Made by a program: the position numbers and the translations under genes. Positions 24,322-35,306 of a stretch of DNA of 64,000 nt are shown one piece after another (within the stretch, counting starts at the first letter, position 1; every line of letters begins with the position of its first letter). The stretch is from positions 1,503,617 through 1,567,616 of the forward strand of contig JH720297.1 of NCBI GenBank assembly GCA_000231825.2, written 5' to 3'. The notes below the pieces were generated by a model. That model did no database searches. It was not told the origin of the DNA and saw nothing but the letters and a program-made list of their open reading frames with translations. This stretch comes from Tetrahymena elliotti 4EA. Taxonomy: Eukaryota; Ciliophora; Oligohymenophorea; Hymenostomatida; Tetrahymenidae.

Positions 24322-25689
24322 AGACAAAAAATATGAACTACTTAAATAAACTTAATTTGTTTGTCATTATTTTTTATATTCCTTGTAAAAATAGATTTAA
24401 TCTGTTTTTTCAAAAGTATTCAATAACAAACTATAAACCCATATGAACAAAGATATTCTGTATTCTTAAATTATGCTTATTAAAAATAAGTTTTTGAAAA
24501 AAAAACATTTATCTTATTTAATTTTTTTACAAAACATAAAAAGTCTTTATTTCTTAAAATTAACTATTTTGAAAAAAAATTTAAAATGTTATAAATCACA
24601 TTTTTTGTGCTTATCCCATTATTATTTGTTTATATATGCTTAATTCAATAAACCTGAATTAAACTATTATTTGAATTTAGAAAGAAAATTAACTTTTTTT
24701 CATATTATTTTTCCTTAATTAGAAAAAATGAACATACTTTCCTTCAGGTTGTAGATAAAATACTTGACAAAAATTTTATTTGAGTAGGTTTCTTGCTATA
24801 AAAAGAGTAAAAATATTTCCTTTTTTGCATTTTTTATTTCATTTTAATTAAATTTTTATTTATTTTAACACTTAAATAATTGCAGAATATTATTCCAACC
24901 AAATCTAATAAAAATTGAATTATAGAAAAGAGGAAATAAAGAAAAAGATAGCATTCTGGTTTATTTAATGTTTAGAAAAGCTTAAGATAATTAATTTTAA
25001 AGCTGATTGATGTTTCTTTAAAATTAAATTAGTTGTAGTAAAAGTTGGTACTTTGAAAATATATTGAGAATTATGTGATTATTTTTTTGGCAATATTTGG
25101 CTTACAAAATTAACTTATGAAACTTTGGTGCTACAGTTTATGTGGCTCAACCTATTCTGCATAAATTTATTTCTAATGTAATTATTTTATATTATAATAG
25201 CTTAATTAATTTTTAAAATCAAATAAAAAATTTTTTCTATAATTAATTACTCTTATTTAAAAAATATTATAAAACAAAATAATTTTTTAATTTGAATTAT
25301 TTTTGAAATCTAAGAAAAAAGACAACAATTTTTGAAAGATTTAAATAAATTTGGTATTTATTTGCTTCAATTATATTGTATTTATAGAAGAAGTTAGGGT
25401 TTAGTCATGAATAGAAGATGGGTTATCTTTCTATTTTAATTTGTTACTCAGTTAATTAATAACAATTTTTTTAAGAAAAGAAAGGAATTCAGGAATTCTG
25501 ATAAATTTTATTAGTTTTTATTAGAGTGATTGAAGGATGAGTTATATTCAAGCAAGTTTTAGTTAAGGAGTTAAAAAATTACATAAATTGAGGAGGCAAT
25601 TTCTCATTTAAATGTAAATAAGGTTGAACTTATTTAATTATTTTTATTTGATTAAAATACAACTCATATTCATATAAAGTTAAAAAAAA
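24322..25689. other. Intergenic region, no gene seen
   Basis: AT-rich 1.4 kb. A 42-codon frame near 25407 (starting MNRRW) has no support. It holds the 3' flank of the secreted-protein gene and the promoter region of the YeeE-like gene. Confidence 0.45.
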
Positions 25690-26757
25690 ATGGTTTCAGT
25701 TTTTGATTTTGCATTTGCATTATTTGGAGGATTTCTAGTATCACTGGCTACTACATTAAATTTATTATTAAAAGGAAAAATCACTGGCATTTCAGGAATT
25801 CTGTTTTCTTTATTTAAATTTTACAAGATGAGTTCTACTGGAAAGCTGCTTTCTTTTGTGCTTTTTCAGCTACTGTGTCTGTTTTATATCTAATATTTAG
25901 CTTTCAGCCTGTATTTAACACTAGTTATGTAATATTTGATTAGCCATCTATCATGACTGATAATTTAAACTATGCTGGATTTATTTTGGCAGGTTTTTTA
26001 GGTGGAATAGGTACAAAAATGGCTAATGGATGTACAAGTGGACATGGAGTATGTGGATTACCTCGCTTTTCTAAAAGAAGCTAGTGTTCAGTTTCTATAT
26101 TTTTAGTTTTTGGATTTTCTATTTTTACAATAACACATTATTACCCATTCTTAAAATAATATGAAGATGATGTTACAGAAAGTTTAAATTATGATATATT
26201 TGCTTAAGTTGTTCTCTCAATAAATATTTTATTCATAGTAATTCTATTAATATCTTCTATATATAAAAACAAAATAAGCGAAGTGCTTGTTGGTTTACTT
26301 ATTTCCGTTTTATTCTCTGTTGGCTTAGGTTTTGGAGGAATGTTTAGGAGAACTAAAATTTATGGATTCTTTGTCTATGGTCAGTGATTGGGATCCTTCT
26401 CTTATGTTCTTCTTAGGAATAGCTGTTTTATTAAACATGGCATCCTTTAATCTTATTATCAAAAAGAAAAAGAAACCAATTTTAGCAGAGTCTTTATCCA
26501 TTTCTTTCAACTAAGTTATTGATTCACGCTTAATATTGGGTTCGGTTATTTTTGGTTTATCTTGGGGATTTTCTGGAATTTGTCCTGGAATAGGTCTAGG
26601 ATTGATAAATATTTTTAGCTTACATATTTCAATTTGCTGGTTTTTTTCTTTTATCTTAGGACAAAAAATAGTAGACATCTTTGATCGTTATCAAGAATAT
26701 CAAAAGCAGTAATTAAAAGTTCTACCTATTACATAAAATACTCTTCAGTGTAACTGA
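25690..26757 (+). CDS. YeeE/YedE-family (sulfur transport) membrane protein, two frameshifts
   Basis: Conserved family text spans the whole stretch but in two reading frames. Frame a (25690 to about 25820) reads FGGFLVSLATTLNLLL...KITGISGILFSLFKF. Frame b (about 25820-26384) reads YWKAAFFCAFSATVSVLYL, then GTKMANGCTSGHGVCGLPRF and LFSVGLGFGGMFRR. Frame a resumes (26386-26757) with DWDPSLMFFLGIAVLLNM and FGLSWGFSGICPGIGLGL. The GCTSGHGVCG and GICPG signatures are diagnostic of YeeE/YedE (Sulf_transp) proteins, polytopic carriers such as the thiosulfate importer TsuA. The first shift fits loss of one T in the run at 25819-25822; the second fits one extra base near 26380-26386, just before an in-frame TGA at 26385. 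Corrected length is about 355 residues, normal for the family. Either two sequencing errors or a recent pseudogene; no GT-AG intron explains them. Confidence 0.7.
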
Positions 26758-27214
26758 ATAATCAATAAAAAATCTGATCTTATAATTTTAATCTATTTAA
26801 TAAGCTTTATTATTTCTATTTTGATTTAGATGTTAATATATTTATTTATTTTTTATATTTTTAAAAATTAAATTAAATACATCATAAAGTCTCAAAATTA
26901 AATAACTTTTCTCAACACTTTTTTTATTAATTTTGGAATAATACAAAAATTTCAGTTTAAAAACTATTTTTTATTTTATTAAACAACATTTTTGCATTTT
27001 TAAAATAATATTTCTTATTTCAATTATTTTTTTTTTTATTTGATTCATAATGAAAATATTGATAGAAATAAAATAATTTAATTGACTAGAAAATTATAAA
27101 AAACCTTAATTAACTAAAAATCCAAAAATATTTATTTAACAAAAATTATATTTGTTTTTATAATTTTTAAAAGAATTTTTACAATTATACAATTAAATAT
27201 TCTCATAAATAATA
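26758..27214. other. Intergenic region between convergent genes
   Basis: AT-rich; contains the 3' flanks of the YeeE-like and MACPF genes. Nothing else seen. Confidence 0.5.
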
Positions 27215-29338
27215 TCACTTAGCAATAATTATTCCTAATATTAATGATAAAATAGTGAATATCCAACTCCAAGTATGCCAGATTCTGAATTATTTTTCAT
27301 AATCAATAAAGATTAATTTAGTAAGTGAGTATAAGAAATTAAAGATTATAAAAATAAAGAAAAAGAAAATTTTTTCATCTTTACTTTCAATTTTATGGTT
27401 TATTCCAACAAAAACTGTTAAGCATGATAAAATGATAAATATGGTGGCAAAGAATATGAAAATAATAGCATTGTAGTAAAATCTTTCTTCACTTGAATCA
27501 AATGATATATATTCTGCAATACATTAGTCTTTTTCATTCATTTGAATTGTAAGCGGCTAGTTCTTAATGCATAGGTATTGCGTTATTGAGCATTTAGAAG
27601 TAAAGAATACTGAATGAGTAGGATATTTTTAGTAATTATCTGAACATGTTTGATTAAACGTAAAAGGATTATTAAGAAAATCAGTAAATTTCTATTTTAT
27701 CTTCTTATCCGATTCACATCCAACTGATATCTCAGTAAAAGCTCCATAGATATATTTTTTTTATTGAGACAGACATAAAGAAATAATGCAATAATCAGTT
27801 AGAAAGACATCTTCATCAAGCTGAAGCCCTAAACTTGGATCTATCATATTTATTTCTACAAAACCAACAGGACAAAATAAATATTACTATTTTTCTGGCA
27901 GAATCGAATAATAAAAATTTCCATCTTTATTATGAAAGCACTTCCTTTAAATGTAAAGAACGTCTAAATTTTTGATATCTATATTAATGTTATTAATATA
28001 ATCTTATTTCAAAACACAAGCATAGAGATTAATCTTACAATTAGATTTTTCATCTCTTTCAGAGATAAATTCTGACGAAACTTGAACATAATCATATTTA
28101 TCATAACATTAAGGAACAGTATTTTCTACTTAATATTTGCAATTATATACAGTTGTTTTAAACCCTAGAAAAGAGCTATAAATACAACTTTAATCACTAA
28201 TAGTTGCATTCTTCTTAAAGTTAATTGCTTTCTCATCTGTGCATCCTTTAGAATTGATTAAATAGTCCTCTAGAAATTTACTCATAATTTCTCTTTTAAT
28301 TTTCGCATTCTCAATTTAATATTAATTCTTAAACAAATATGTCATGTTTGCATACATACAATTTATAGCTGCAGGATTTTTGATCACACTACTAATAAAA
28401 TTTTATTCTTTATTAGCTTCTATGCCTCCTTTAATAGTAATTTCTCCAAATTCTGTCTATGCTTGGAATTTGTCAAACGATGAAGTACCTTTCTTGAAGC
28501 CAAAATGAACATCTGGAATTTACAAATTTTTACTAAGTACATTATTCAAAAATTATACTTCAAAGTTTATCTTAATTTCATCATCTGAATACCTACTTTT
28601 GTAAGTAGAAGTGGTTTAAGCTTCTTAAGAGATCTTAGCTCCAAGGTCCTTTCTATAACAAAAATGAGTACCATATTGATTACAAAAAGCTTCATATTTT
28701 TCATAATCATATTTGATTGGTAATTCTCTTAATGCTTTTAAGATGGATGGATTAAGGCTAGGATATTCTTCCTCTAAATAGATAGTAAATAACTTACAAC
28801 TTAATTAGGTATATTCATAAACATATTTTTCAGACTAAACATTTTCTCTTTGTTTTTATTTTTATAAATTCCAAGTACCAGCAGAATTAAGAATATTTCT
28901 TCTTTGAATTTCATTCTCAGTACTTAAATAGAACTAAAAATTATATGATTCTTAAAATTCTTCTACATTTGTTGCAAGAAATGAACTGCTCTAAAATTTT
29001 AGCTCCTGATCTTAAACAACTCCTACATTGTCTAGATATTACCATTTTCCATTAATGGATTATTTATTTTTAGAGCAGCTATGTTAAAATACGGATGCAT
29101 ATTCTATTAAACTCACTAAGTGAAATCCTGACCCAAGTGTCTCCATCTATGGTATTAATCTATTGGGATCACAATCTTATTCTACATTTCTATTAATAAC
29201 ATATTCTTATGATAAATTCTCGGGTATATTTTAAATAGTTGGTGGTATTTTATTTTTTTCATGGATATGATTGATTTCTTTCTTTTGTTAGGCAAAACAA
29301 ACAAGAAAGCCTAGCAAAATTATCTAAATTTTGATCAT
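27215..29338 (-). CDS. MACPF-domain protein with C-terminal membrane helices
   Basis: Uninterrupted 707-residue frame. It has a signal peptide at residues 1-18 (MIKIQIILLGFLVCFAQQ). A MACPF (membrane attack complex/perforin) domain spans about residues 55-330, recognised by the GSGFHLV start region and by NQYGTHFCYRKDLGAKIS (about residues 220-237), which matches the family signature Y-G-T-H-[YF] followed by a glycine. A Cys-containing segment with many paired cysteines follows, then three strongly hydrophobic helices at about 620-645, 655-677 and 690-707. MACPF proteins oligomerise into membrane pores. C-terminal helices that keep the protein in its own membrane are unusual for a secreted pore former and suggest a surface or secretory-vesicle role. 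The start is the ATG at 29338 directly before the signal peptide. No frame damage was found. Confidence 0.85.
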
Positions 29339-31301
29339 CTTTTTCTTTTGTAATTTTATTAATTTTTACATATTTTTTTTCTTACTAATAATATTGATTA
29401 CCTTTTTTCCTTCTTACTTTTAATTAATTATATTTATCAATAAAAGATTCATAAGATTTCAATAGAAAATATTAAGATATTTTTATTTTTCTAATATCAA
29501 ATTCTTTAACAATCATCAATCATCTTTCATCCAAAATAAAAAACTATTTCTCTTTTTTTAATTTTTTTTTTCACCTCTTTATTGGACGGTCACTAAATGT
29601 TTATATATTATTAAGTATTTTATTTATTTTATCATGATATCCAAAATAAAAAAGAAATATCATGAAAGTGTTGTTTAATACAAAATAATAAAAAATTTAA
29701 GCCACATTTAAGTCAACAAGCATTAAAATGAGAAATTTAAGAGTGAGGAAATAGTTCTACAGGATAGGGATTAATTAAGAAAAATTACGAAAATACATTA
29801 AATAATCTTTTTTATCCAATACTTTTTTTAATTTTTATAAAATATAATTTTTTTTATTTATTTTTTGTTTAATATTTATATAATAATGTAGATTTTGTTT
29901 ATGTTTAGCACTCTAAGGATTATAGTTTTTACTTAACATAGATAGATAAACATTTCAAGATAAAAATACTGATTTACCAAAAAAAATTTTTAATGAAAGT
30001 TATTATGATAAATTTATTTTTTTCAAGCAATATTTAAACTATTTTTACTCCAATTTTTTAAATGATTGGCAGTCAAAATAAAGTAAAAATGTTTAGTTTA
30101 AATTGAAAATAATCTGAAAAGGTTTCAATCTTACTTGACATTTTCAAGTTAAAAAAAGAATGCTTCATAAAAAATATTATTTTTTTTCATCAAGAAATCT
30201 AAATTGTTTTAGTTACATTTAAAATCAACCCTTTCATCTGAGGCATTTTATATTTTTGAATAGGAAACTGTTGGAATTAAAATAAAATTTGTATCATATT
30301 TTAGAAATTTCAGAGTTGGGAAATCAGGAATTTGTATGCTTAAAAAAAAATATAACATCTATGATATTTAAATATCAAAATCATATTATTTACTAAAATA
30401 CAAACTTTCATTACAAAGTATTAATTAATTAAACCCTCCTCTATCATTATCATGCAGAACCAAATAAATTTAATGTAAAATTTGTAGTTATGAAGTTATC
30501 ATTAATTTTATGTGAAAAAAAAGAATATCTTATCTGTTCCTTGTAGAAAAAAATGCACCTGAATAGTACAAATCACCCTTCAGAATAGTTAAATGATAAA
30601 TATTATTTGTAAGAGTTTAGAAATTCAAAACTATAGTGAATTTTGAAAAATAAAAAATATATCAAACAAAATATTTTAATAAAATTAATTATTATCGAAA
30701 CGAATTCGCCAATTTCCTCTATTTTTTTGAAATTATTTGATTAAAATAAAGTATTAATAAAATAGTGAATAAGTAAGCAAGAGAATATTAAAAATATTTT
30801 CAATAATTTGAAAATTAATTATGGATTAGCTATTACTAATAAAGGGAGTGCATTTATAAGTTGATATTACCAATAGTATTCTGTATTTCTTTCAAAATAA
30901 TTAAATTTTTCATTTATTTATTTTCTATTTTTTGTTAGCTTTAGAACTAAAAATTATTTTCTGTTTTTTTGTTGGAGAGACTTTTAAAATAAAATGAATC
31001 TTATATCAAAAGATAGGTTTTTGAAAATACTACAAAATGAGATAGATTAAAAATTCTTTTGATCAAAATTGATTGAAAAATTAAAAAAATTAATTTTTTG
31101 AAAAAAAAACTCAAAATTACTAAAAAATTTTTTCTTAAAATATATTTAAATTTTTTTGAGTTTTTTATCAACAAGAAAATAAGATAACTATTTTTGAATT
31201 TGATTACTAAACTAAAGATATTAATAAATAACTTGATTTATCAAATATAATATTTTAGTTAAGCAACTTAAATAAAAATATCTATTATTAAATTAAAAGA
31301 G
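29339..31301. other. Intergenic region, no gene seen
   Basis: Two kb of AT-rich DNA upstream of the MACPF gene, with frequent TGA in all frames and no recognisable repeat until the inverted repeat at its right edge. Confidence 0.45.
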
Positions 31302-31499
31302 ATATATGTAGAAATACGGGAACGAGCTCAAAATCCTAAAAGTCAAACAGCCCTCAACATTTTCTCGNNNNNNNNNNNNNNNNNNNNNNNNNNNNNNNNN
31401 NNNNNNNNNNNNNNNNNNNNNNNNNNNNNNNNNNNNNNNNNNNNNNNNNNNNNNNNNNNNNNNNNNNTTTTGAGCTCGTTCCCGTATTTCTACATATAT
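31302..31499. repeat. Perfect 32-bp inverted repeat flanking a gap, with 6-bp direct repeats
   Basis: The left arm, 31302-31333, begins ATATATGTAGAAATACGGGA; the right arm, 31468-31499, is its exact reverse complement. Immediately outside both arms is the same hexamer AAAGAG (31296-31301 and 31500-31505). The arms are clearly richer in G+C than their surroundings. Terminal inverted repeats plus a short target-site duplication are the signature of a DNA transposon or MITE insertion. Only 34 bases of the left interior are present before the N run. An artefact from a folded-back contig end is the main alternative. Confidence 0.6.
31368..31467. other. Assembly gap (exactly 100 N)
   Basis: A run of exactly 100 N, the usual placeholder for a gap of unknown length. 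It begins 34 bases inside the left inverted-repeat arm and ends at the first base of the right arm. Confidence 0.95.
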
Positions 31500-31505
31500 A
31501 AAGAG

Positions 31506-31828
31506 GGTTAATGAGGGATTGATGATGTGTTGTTTATACAAAAGAAAATAAAGATATAAAATATAAAAAGATATTAATAAATATATAACACTATAAAATC
31601 TATAAAAATAAATTTATATTCTAATTGTCTTAGATAGTAGTGAGATAGATAAATATTTTGATAGTTAAAGTATCATTAATGGAAAAATATAGTTTTCTTT
31701 TATTTTTAATTGTATTAATTCCCTCAAAAATGTGGTTTTAATTTGTCTTTCAAAAAAGATTATTATTCATTTTAGTTACAGTTTTTAATAATTTTCATAA
31801 TTGTTTAATTATTTGTTATTTTTCTTCA
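31506..31828. other. 3' flank of the HMG-box gene
   Basis: AT-rich, no gene or repeat seen. Confidence 0.5.
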
Positions 31829-33817
31829 TCATTCAGCATTTATTTATTATTAATCTTTATTGCCGCTTTAAGCTGTTTGGGGAGCTAAAACTTAGCTGTT
31901 ATGAACAGAGGCAACTTTTTATTTTGAGTTATTTTAAGAGGAAGGTAAAATTACTGCAATATCAGCATGTTAATGAGTATTATTCTTAGCTTAAGAAGAG
32001 TTCAAAGATGCATTGACTTTATTTGATTTTTAAGAGCTGGAAATGTCAGCTGAATGATTAGTAAGCTTATGGCCATCATCGCTTTTATCATTAACATTAG
32101 ATGATTATCTTGAAACAGGGTTATGTTTTGATTATTTAGAAGAACTTTGATTATTTTTATGTTCTAAAGTTTCATCTTTTGCATCATGACTTTGTTAGTC
32201 TTCTTTGTTAGCTGACTTTGAGTTTGATGCAGCAACATGTTCGTTTTAGTGTTTGGTTTCATTCACTTTTGATTTTGATTTAGAGTTATTTCTAGATTTA
32301 GACTTCGATTCTTAGTTTTGTTTAGAGCTACTTCTACCTCTTGAAACAGATTTTTTTCTAGTAGAACTAGTTTCTGCTTGCTAATGTTTTGATTTTGAGC
32401 TTTCTACTTTAGATTTAGAGTTATTTCTAGATTTAGATTTGGAGTTAACTCTTGATTTTGATTGAGAGTTATTTCTAGATTTAGAATTTGAGTTGTTTCT
32501 AGATTTAGATTTAGAATTATTTCTTGATTTTGCCTCATTTCCTTGCTTTGATTTAGATTAAGATTATCTTTATGTTGAATCTCTTCTTGATTTTGACTTT
32601 GAATTGTTTCTTGAGTTAGGATTTTAGTTGTTTTTTGATTTAGATTTTGAGTTGTTTCTTGATTTTGATTTTGAATTATTACTTTATTTATTTTATGAAA
32701 GATTTCTTTGCTTTGATTGAGAATTCTTTCTAGATTGAGATCCTTCATGTGCATTGGAGGCTTTTTTGGAAGACTTAGATTTTGATGAATTTCTTTATGC
32801 ATTATGTTCAGTTTCCATAGATTACTTGTTTTAAGATCTACCTCTAGCCTTTGAACCAGGTTTTTCAACACTCATTTGACTTCTCTTTTTTTAAGATTAA
32901 TCCTATCTTGACTTTGATTTAGAATTGCTCTATTTTTTGCTTGCTGCAAAATTCTATCTTCCTCTTGAGTTGGATTTAGAGCTATTTCTTGATGCATTTT
33001 CAGCTTCCATTTTATTAGACTTTCTAGGCATCTTAACAACTTTTCCTACTTGCTTAGAATTAGAACTAGTATTACTTTTAGATTATTTTCCTTTTGATTT
33101 AGATATAGAGTTTCTTCCTTTAGACTTAGATCCTTTAGATTTTGAATTTTTTCTTGATTTACTATTTGATTTTTCAGCTTCCATAGTTTTAGAGTTTTCA
33201 GCATGGCTTTGTTTTTTAGATTTTCTATTATTATTTGATTGACTTCTTTCATTGCTGGTCTTCTTTCCATCCTTGGACTTGGAGTTAGAAGAGTTTCTTC
33301 TTGATGAATTTGAAGAATTTCTAGTACTCTTTTTATTAGACTTATTCTTTGATTCACTTCTGGCTGCGTTTTTAGTGTCCTTACTTTTGCTAGTAGATTT
33401 CTTCTTTTAAGAAGCTCTAACATTAGATCTAGCAGTTGATTTAGACTTTTTGATACCTTTACGATTAGGAGTAGGATGAATATCAGCTTGCATATCTTTA
33501 ACCTTATCAGTTTCTTCTTCTTTGTTAGATTCTTCATTCTCAGGAGCAGCATGTGATTCATTCCAATCTTTTAATTAATGTTCATATTCCTCTAAAAGCT
33601 TGATATGTTCATCCTCGTATTTTTTCTTTTTGCTTTCAGATAGATTATTCCACTAATCAGAAATTTTTTCATTTACTTTAGAGAGAGATTCATCAGGTAA
33701 ATCCTTCTAGATATCGCTCAAAACTTCATGCTTGAACAAAAAGAAAGGTCCTTCAGGTTTAACTGGCTTTTCCTTTTAGTTAGTCTTTTTCTTTTAAGTT
33801 TTTCTTTAGTGACTCAT
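31829..33817 (-). CDS. HMG-box protein with long Ser/Lys/Asn/Arg tail (linker-histone-like)
   Basis: Uninterrupted 662-residue frame. An HMG box occupies about residues 17-83: KPVKPEGPFFLFKHEVL, then QWNNLSESKKKKYEDEHI and LLEEYEHQLKDW, with the aromatic and basic positions expected of the fold. An acidic patch (NEESNKEEETDKV) follows. The remaining ~500 residues are dominated by Ser, Lys, Arg and Asn with recurring SKSKSRNNS-type words. This is the composition of a chromatin-binding tail and offers many phosphorylation sites. An HMG box with such a tail recalls the Tetrahymena micronuclear linker-histone polyprotein (Mlh1), which is cleaved into several basic chains; that identity is inference. 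The only HMG box seen is the N-terminal one. Other candidates are HMGB-type proteins. It is divergently arranged with the beta-adaptin gene. Confidence 0.75.
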
Positions 33818-35306
33818 CTTGCTATCCAACAACAATTAGCTAGAATTGAATTAATTAATGAATGAAATTAGATTTTTTTAATATTATTTTTGGATATTTT
33901 TTAATAATTATAAAAATTTTTGTTTTGAATTCAAAATCTTAAATAATTTAAAGCTCTATATTTATTGTTGCCAATCAATCTCTACCGCGAAATTTATAAT
34001 TAAATATTGCTAGATTTTACTTTGAAAACTGACAAGGCACAACCAAACAAATAAAAACACCAAGGATTTAGCTCAAATTTAGCTTGATTTGGTTTTTAAA
34101 AAGTACTAAATAGAATAAATTATTATGAAAATACCAAAGTAAATAGAGCTAAATATCCTTATTAATACATATAATTTTTGCTTTAAAGCTTGGTGAAAAG
34201 TAAAACAATTAAAATTATTTATTTCAAATTCATTAGTATTACTCGTTCTTTCAGTTATTTATTTTGTTTTTAGTGATTTTAAGTTCATAGTTCAAAAATA
34301 CCTTTTAATTTTTATGTAAAGATATTCAAAATTTAATAAAGAAAAGAATAAATAAATAAATTTTATTTAAATAAATATTATTAATAACAATATTTTTGAT
34401 AAATAAAAACTGCTATTTTAAAATAAATCATTCAAGTAGAAAATGAAAAATAATTTAAATTTTATTTATTTAAAAGAAGAGAATGAATAATTTTTTTAAT
34501 TTTTTAACTTAAAACAATAAAAAATATAATTAGTTGCACTTACACTTTTATTGCATGATCTATTCAAATGAAAAAATTAACTAAAAGGGTTTTGTATTAC
34601 AGGCTAAAGCAGAATTAGAAGATTAAAAAGAATGGATAATTACTTAAAAATTAATAAAATAATTTATTTTTTCATTACATGAATTAATGAATAGGATAAT
34701 TAGCATTTTAGTTTCATCAAAAAAAAATAGATAGGAATATTATTTTTTATGAATTTAAATTATAACAATTTTTTGATTGAATATTTGGCAAATAGCAAAA
34801 TCTAATTTAATTTGAAAATTTGATATTTAGTGAATAAATAGTTTTGAATTAGAAACTTATTATTACAAACAGAAAAATGATGATCGTTTCTTTCTACTCT
34901 TCTTAAAAAGTTTATTTTTTCTAATTGAAATTTAACATTATGCCTCATAAGAAATTAAAAGAATTTGTATTTTCTTTTCAAATTTTGTAAAAAACCAAAT
35001 GGATGCTGGTGAATGAGAATGATTGAAAAGATGATACATGCAATGTAAAAGAATCAAAATAAAAGGAAAGGATTCAATCTATGTATGAATCAATACAGTA
35101 TGTTGTTTTTTTTGTTAGTAAATAAATAAAAAATTAGATTTATATCCAAAAACAATAAAAATTGAACAAAAATTCTCAATTTAATTAATCAAAAAATATT
35201 TATATTGAAATAATTAATCTGGTTAGTATCAAAAAAGAATAATTAGGTATTAATTTGAATACAAAGTTAATCAAAAGCGGATATTATCAAGCAAGAAAGA
35301 TAGAAA
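33818..35306. other. Divergent promoter region
   Basis: 1.5 kb of AT-rich DNA between the starts of the HMG-box gene (-) and the beta-adaptin gene (+). It must contain both promoters. No RNA gene, ORF or repeat was recognised. Confidence 0.5.

Noticed and set aside
25690..26757. Bacterial contamination as the source of the YeeE-like sequence
   Set aside because: It uses TAA/TAG as Gln, has the local base composition and is continuous with ciliate flanks.
31293..31541. Minus-strand open frame across the 100-N gap
   Set aside because: Same artefact, and it runs through the inverted repeat.
32404..33561. Open frames rich in Leu/Asn/Gln (-) and in Leu/Phe/Asp (+) over the HMG-box gene
   Set aside because: Shadows produced by the repetitive Ser/Lys codons. 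The 662-residue HMG-box frame covers the entire stretch.
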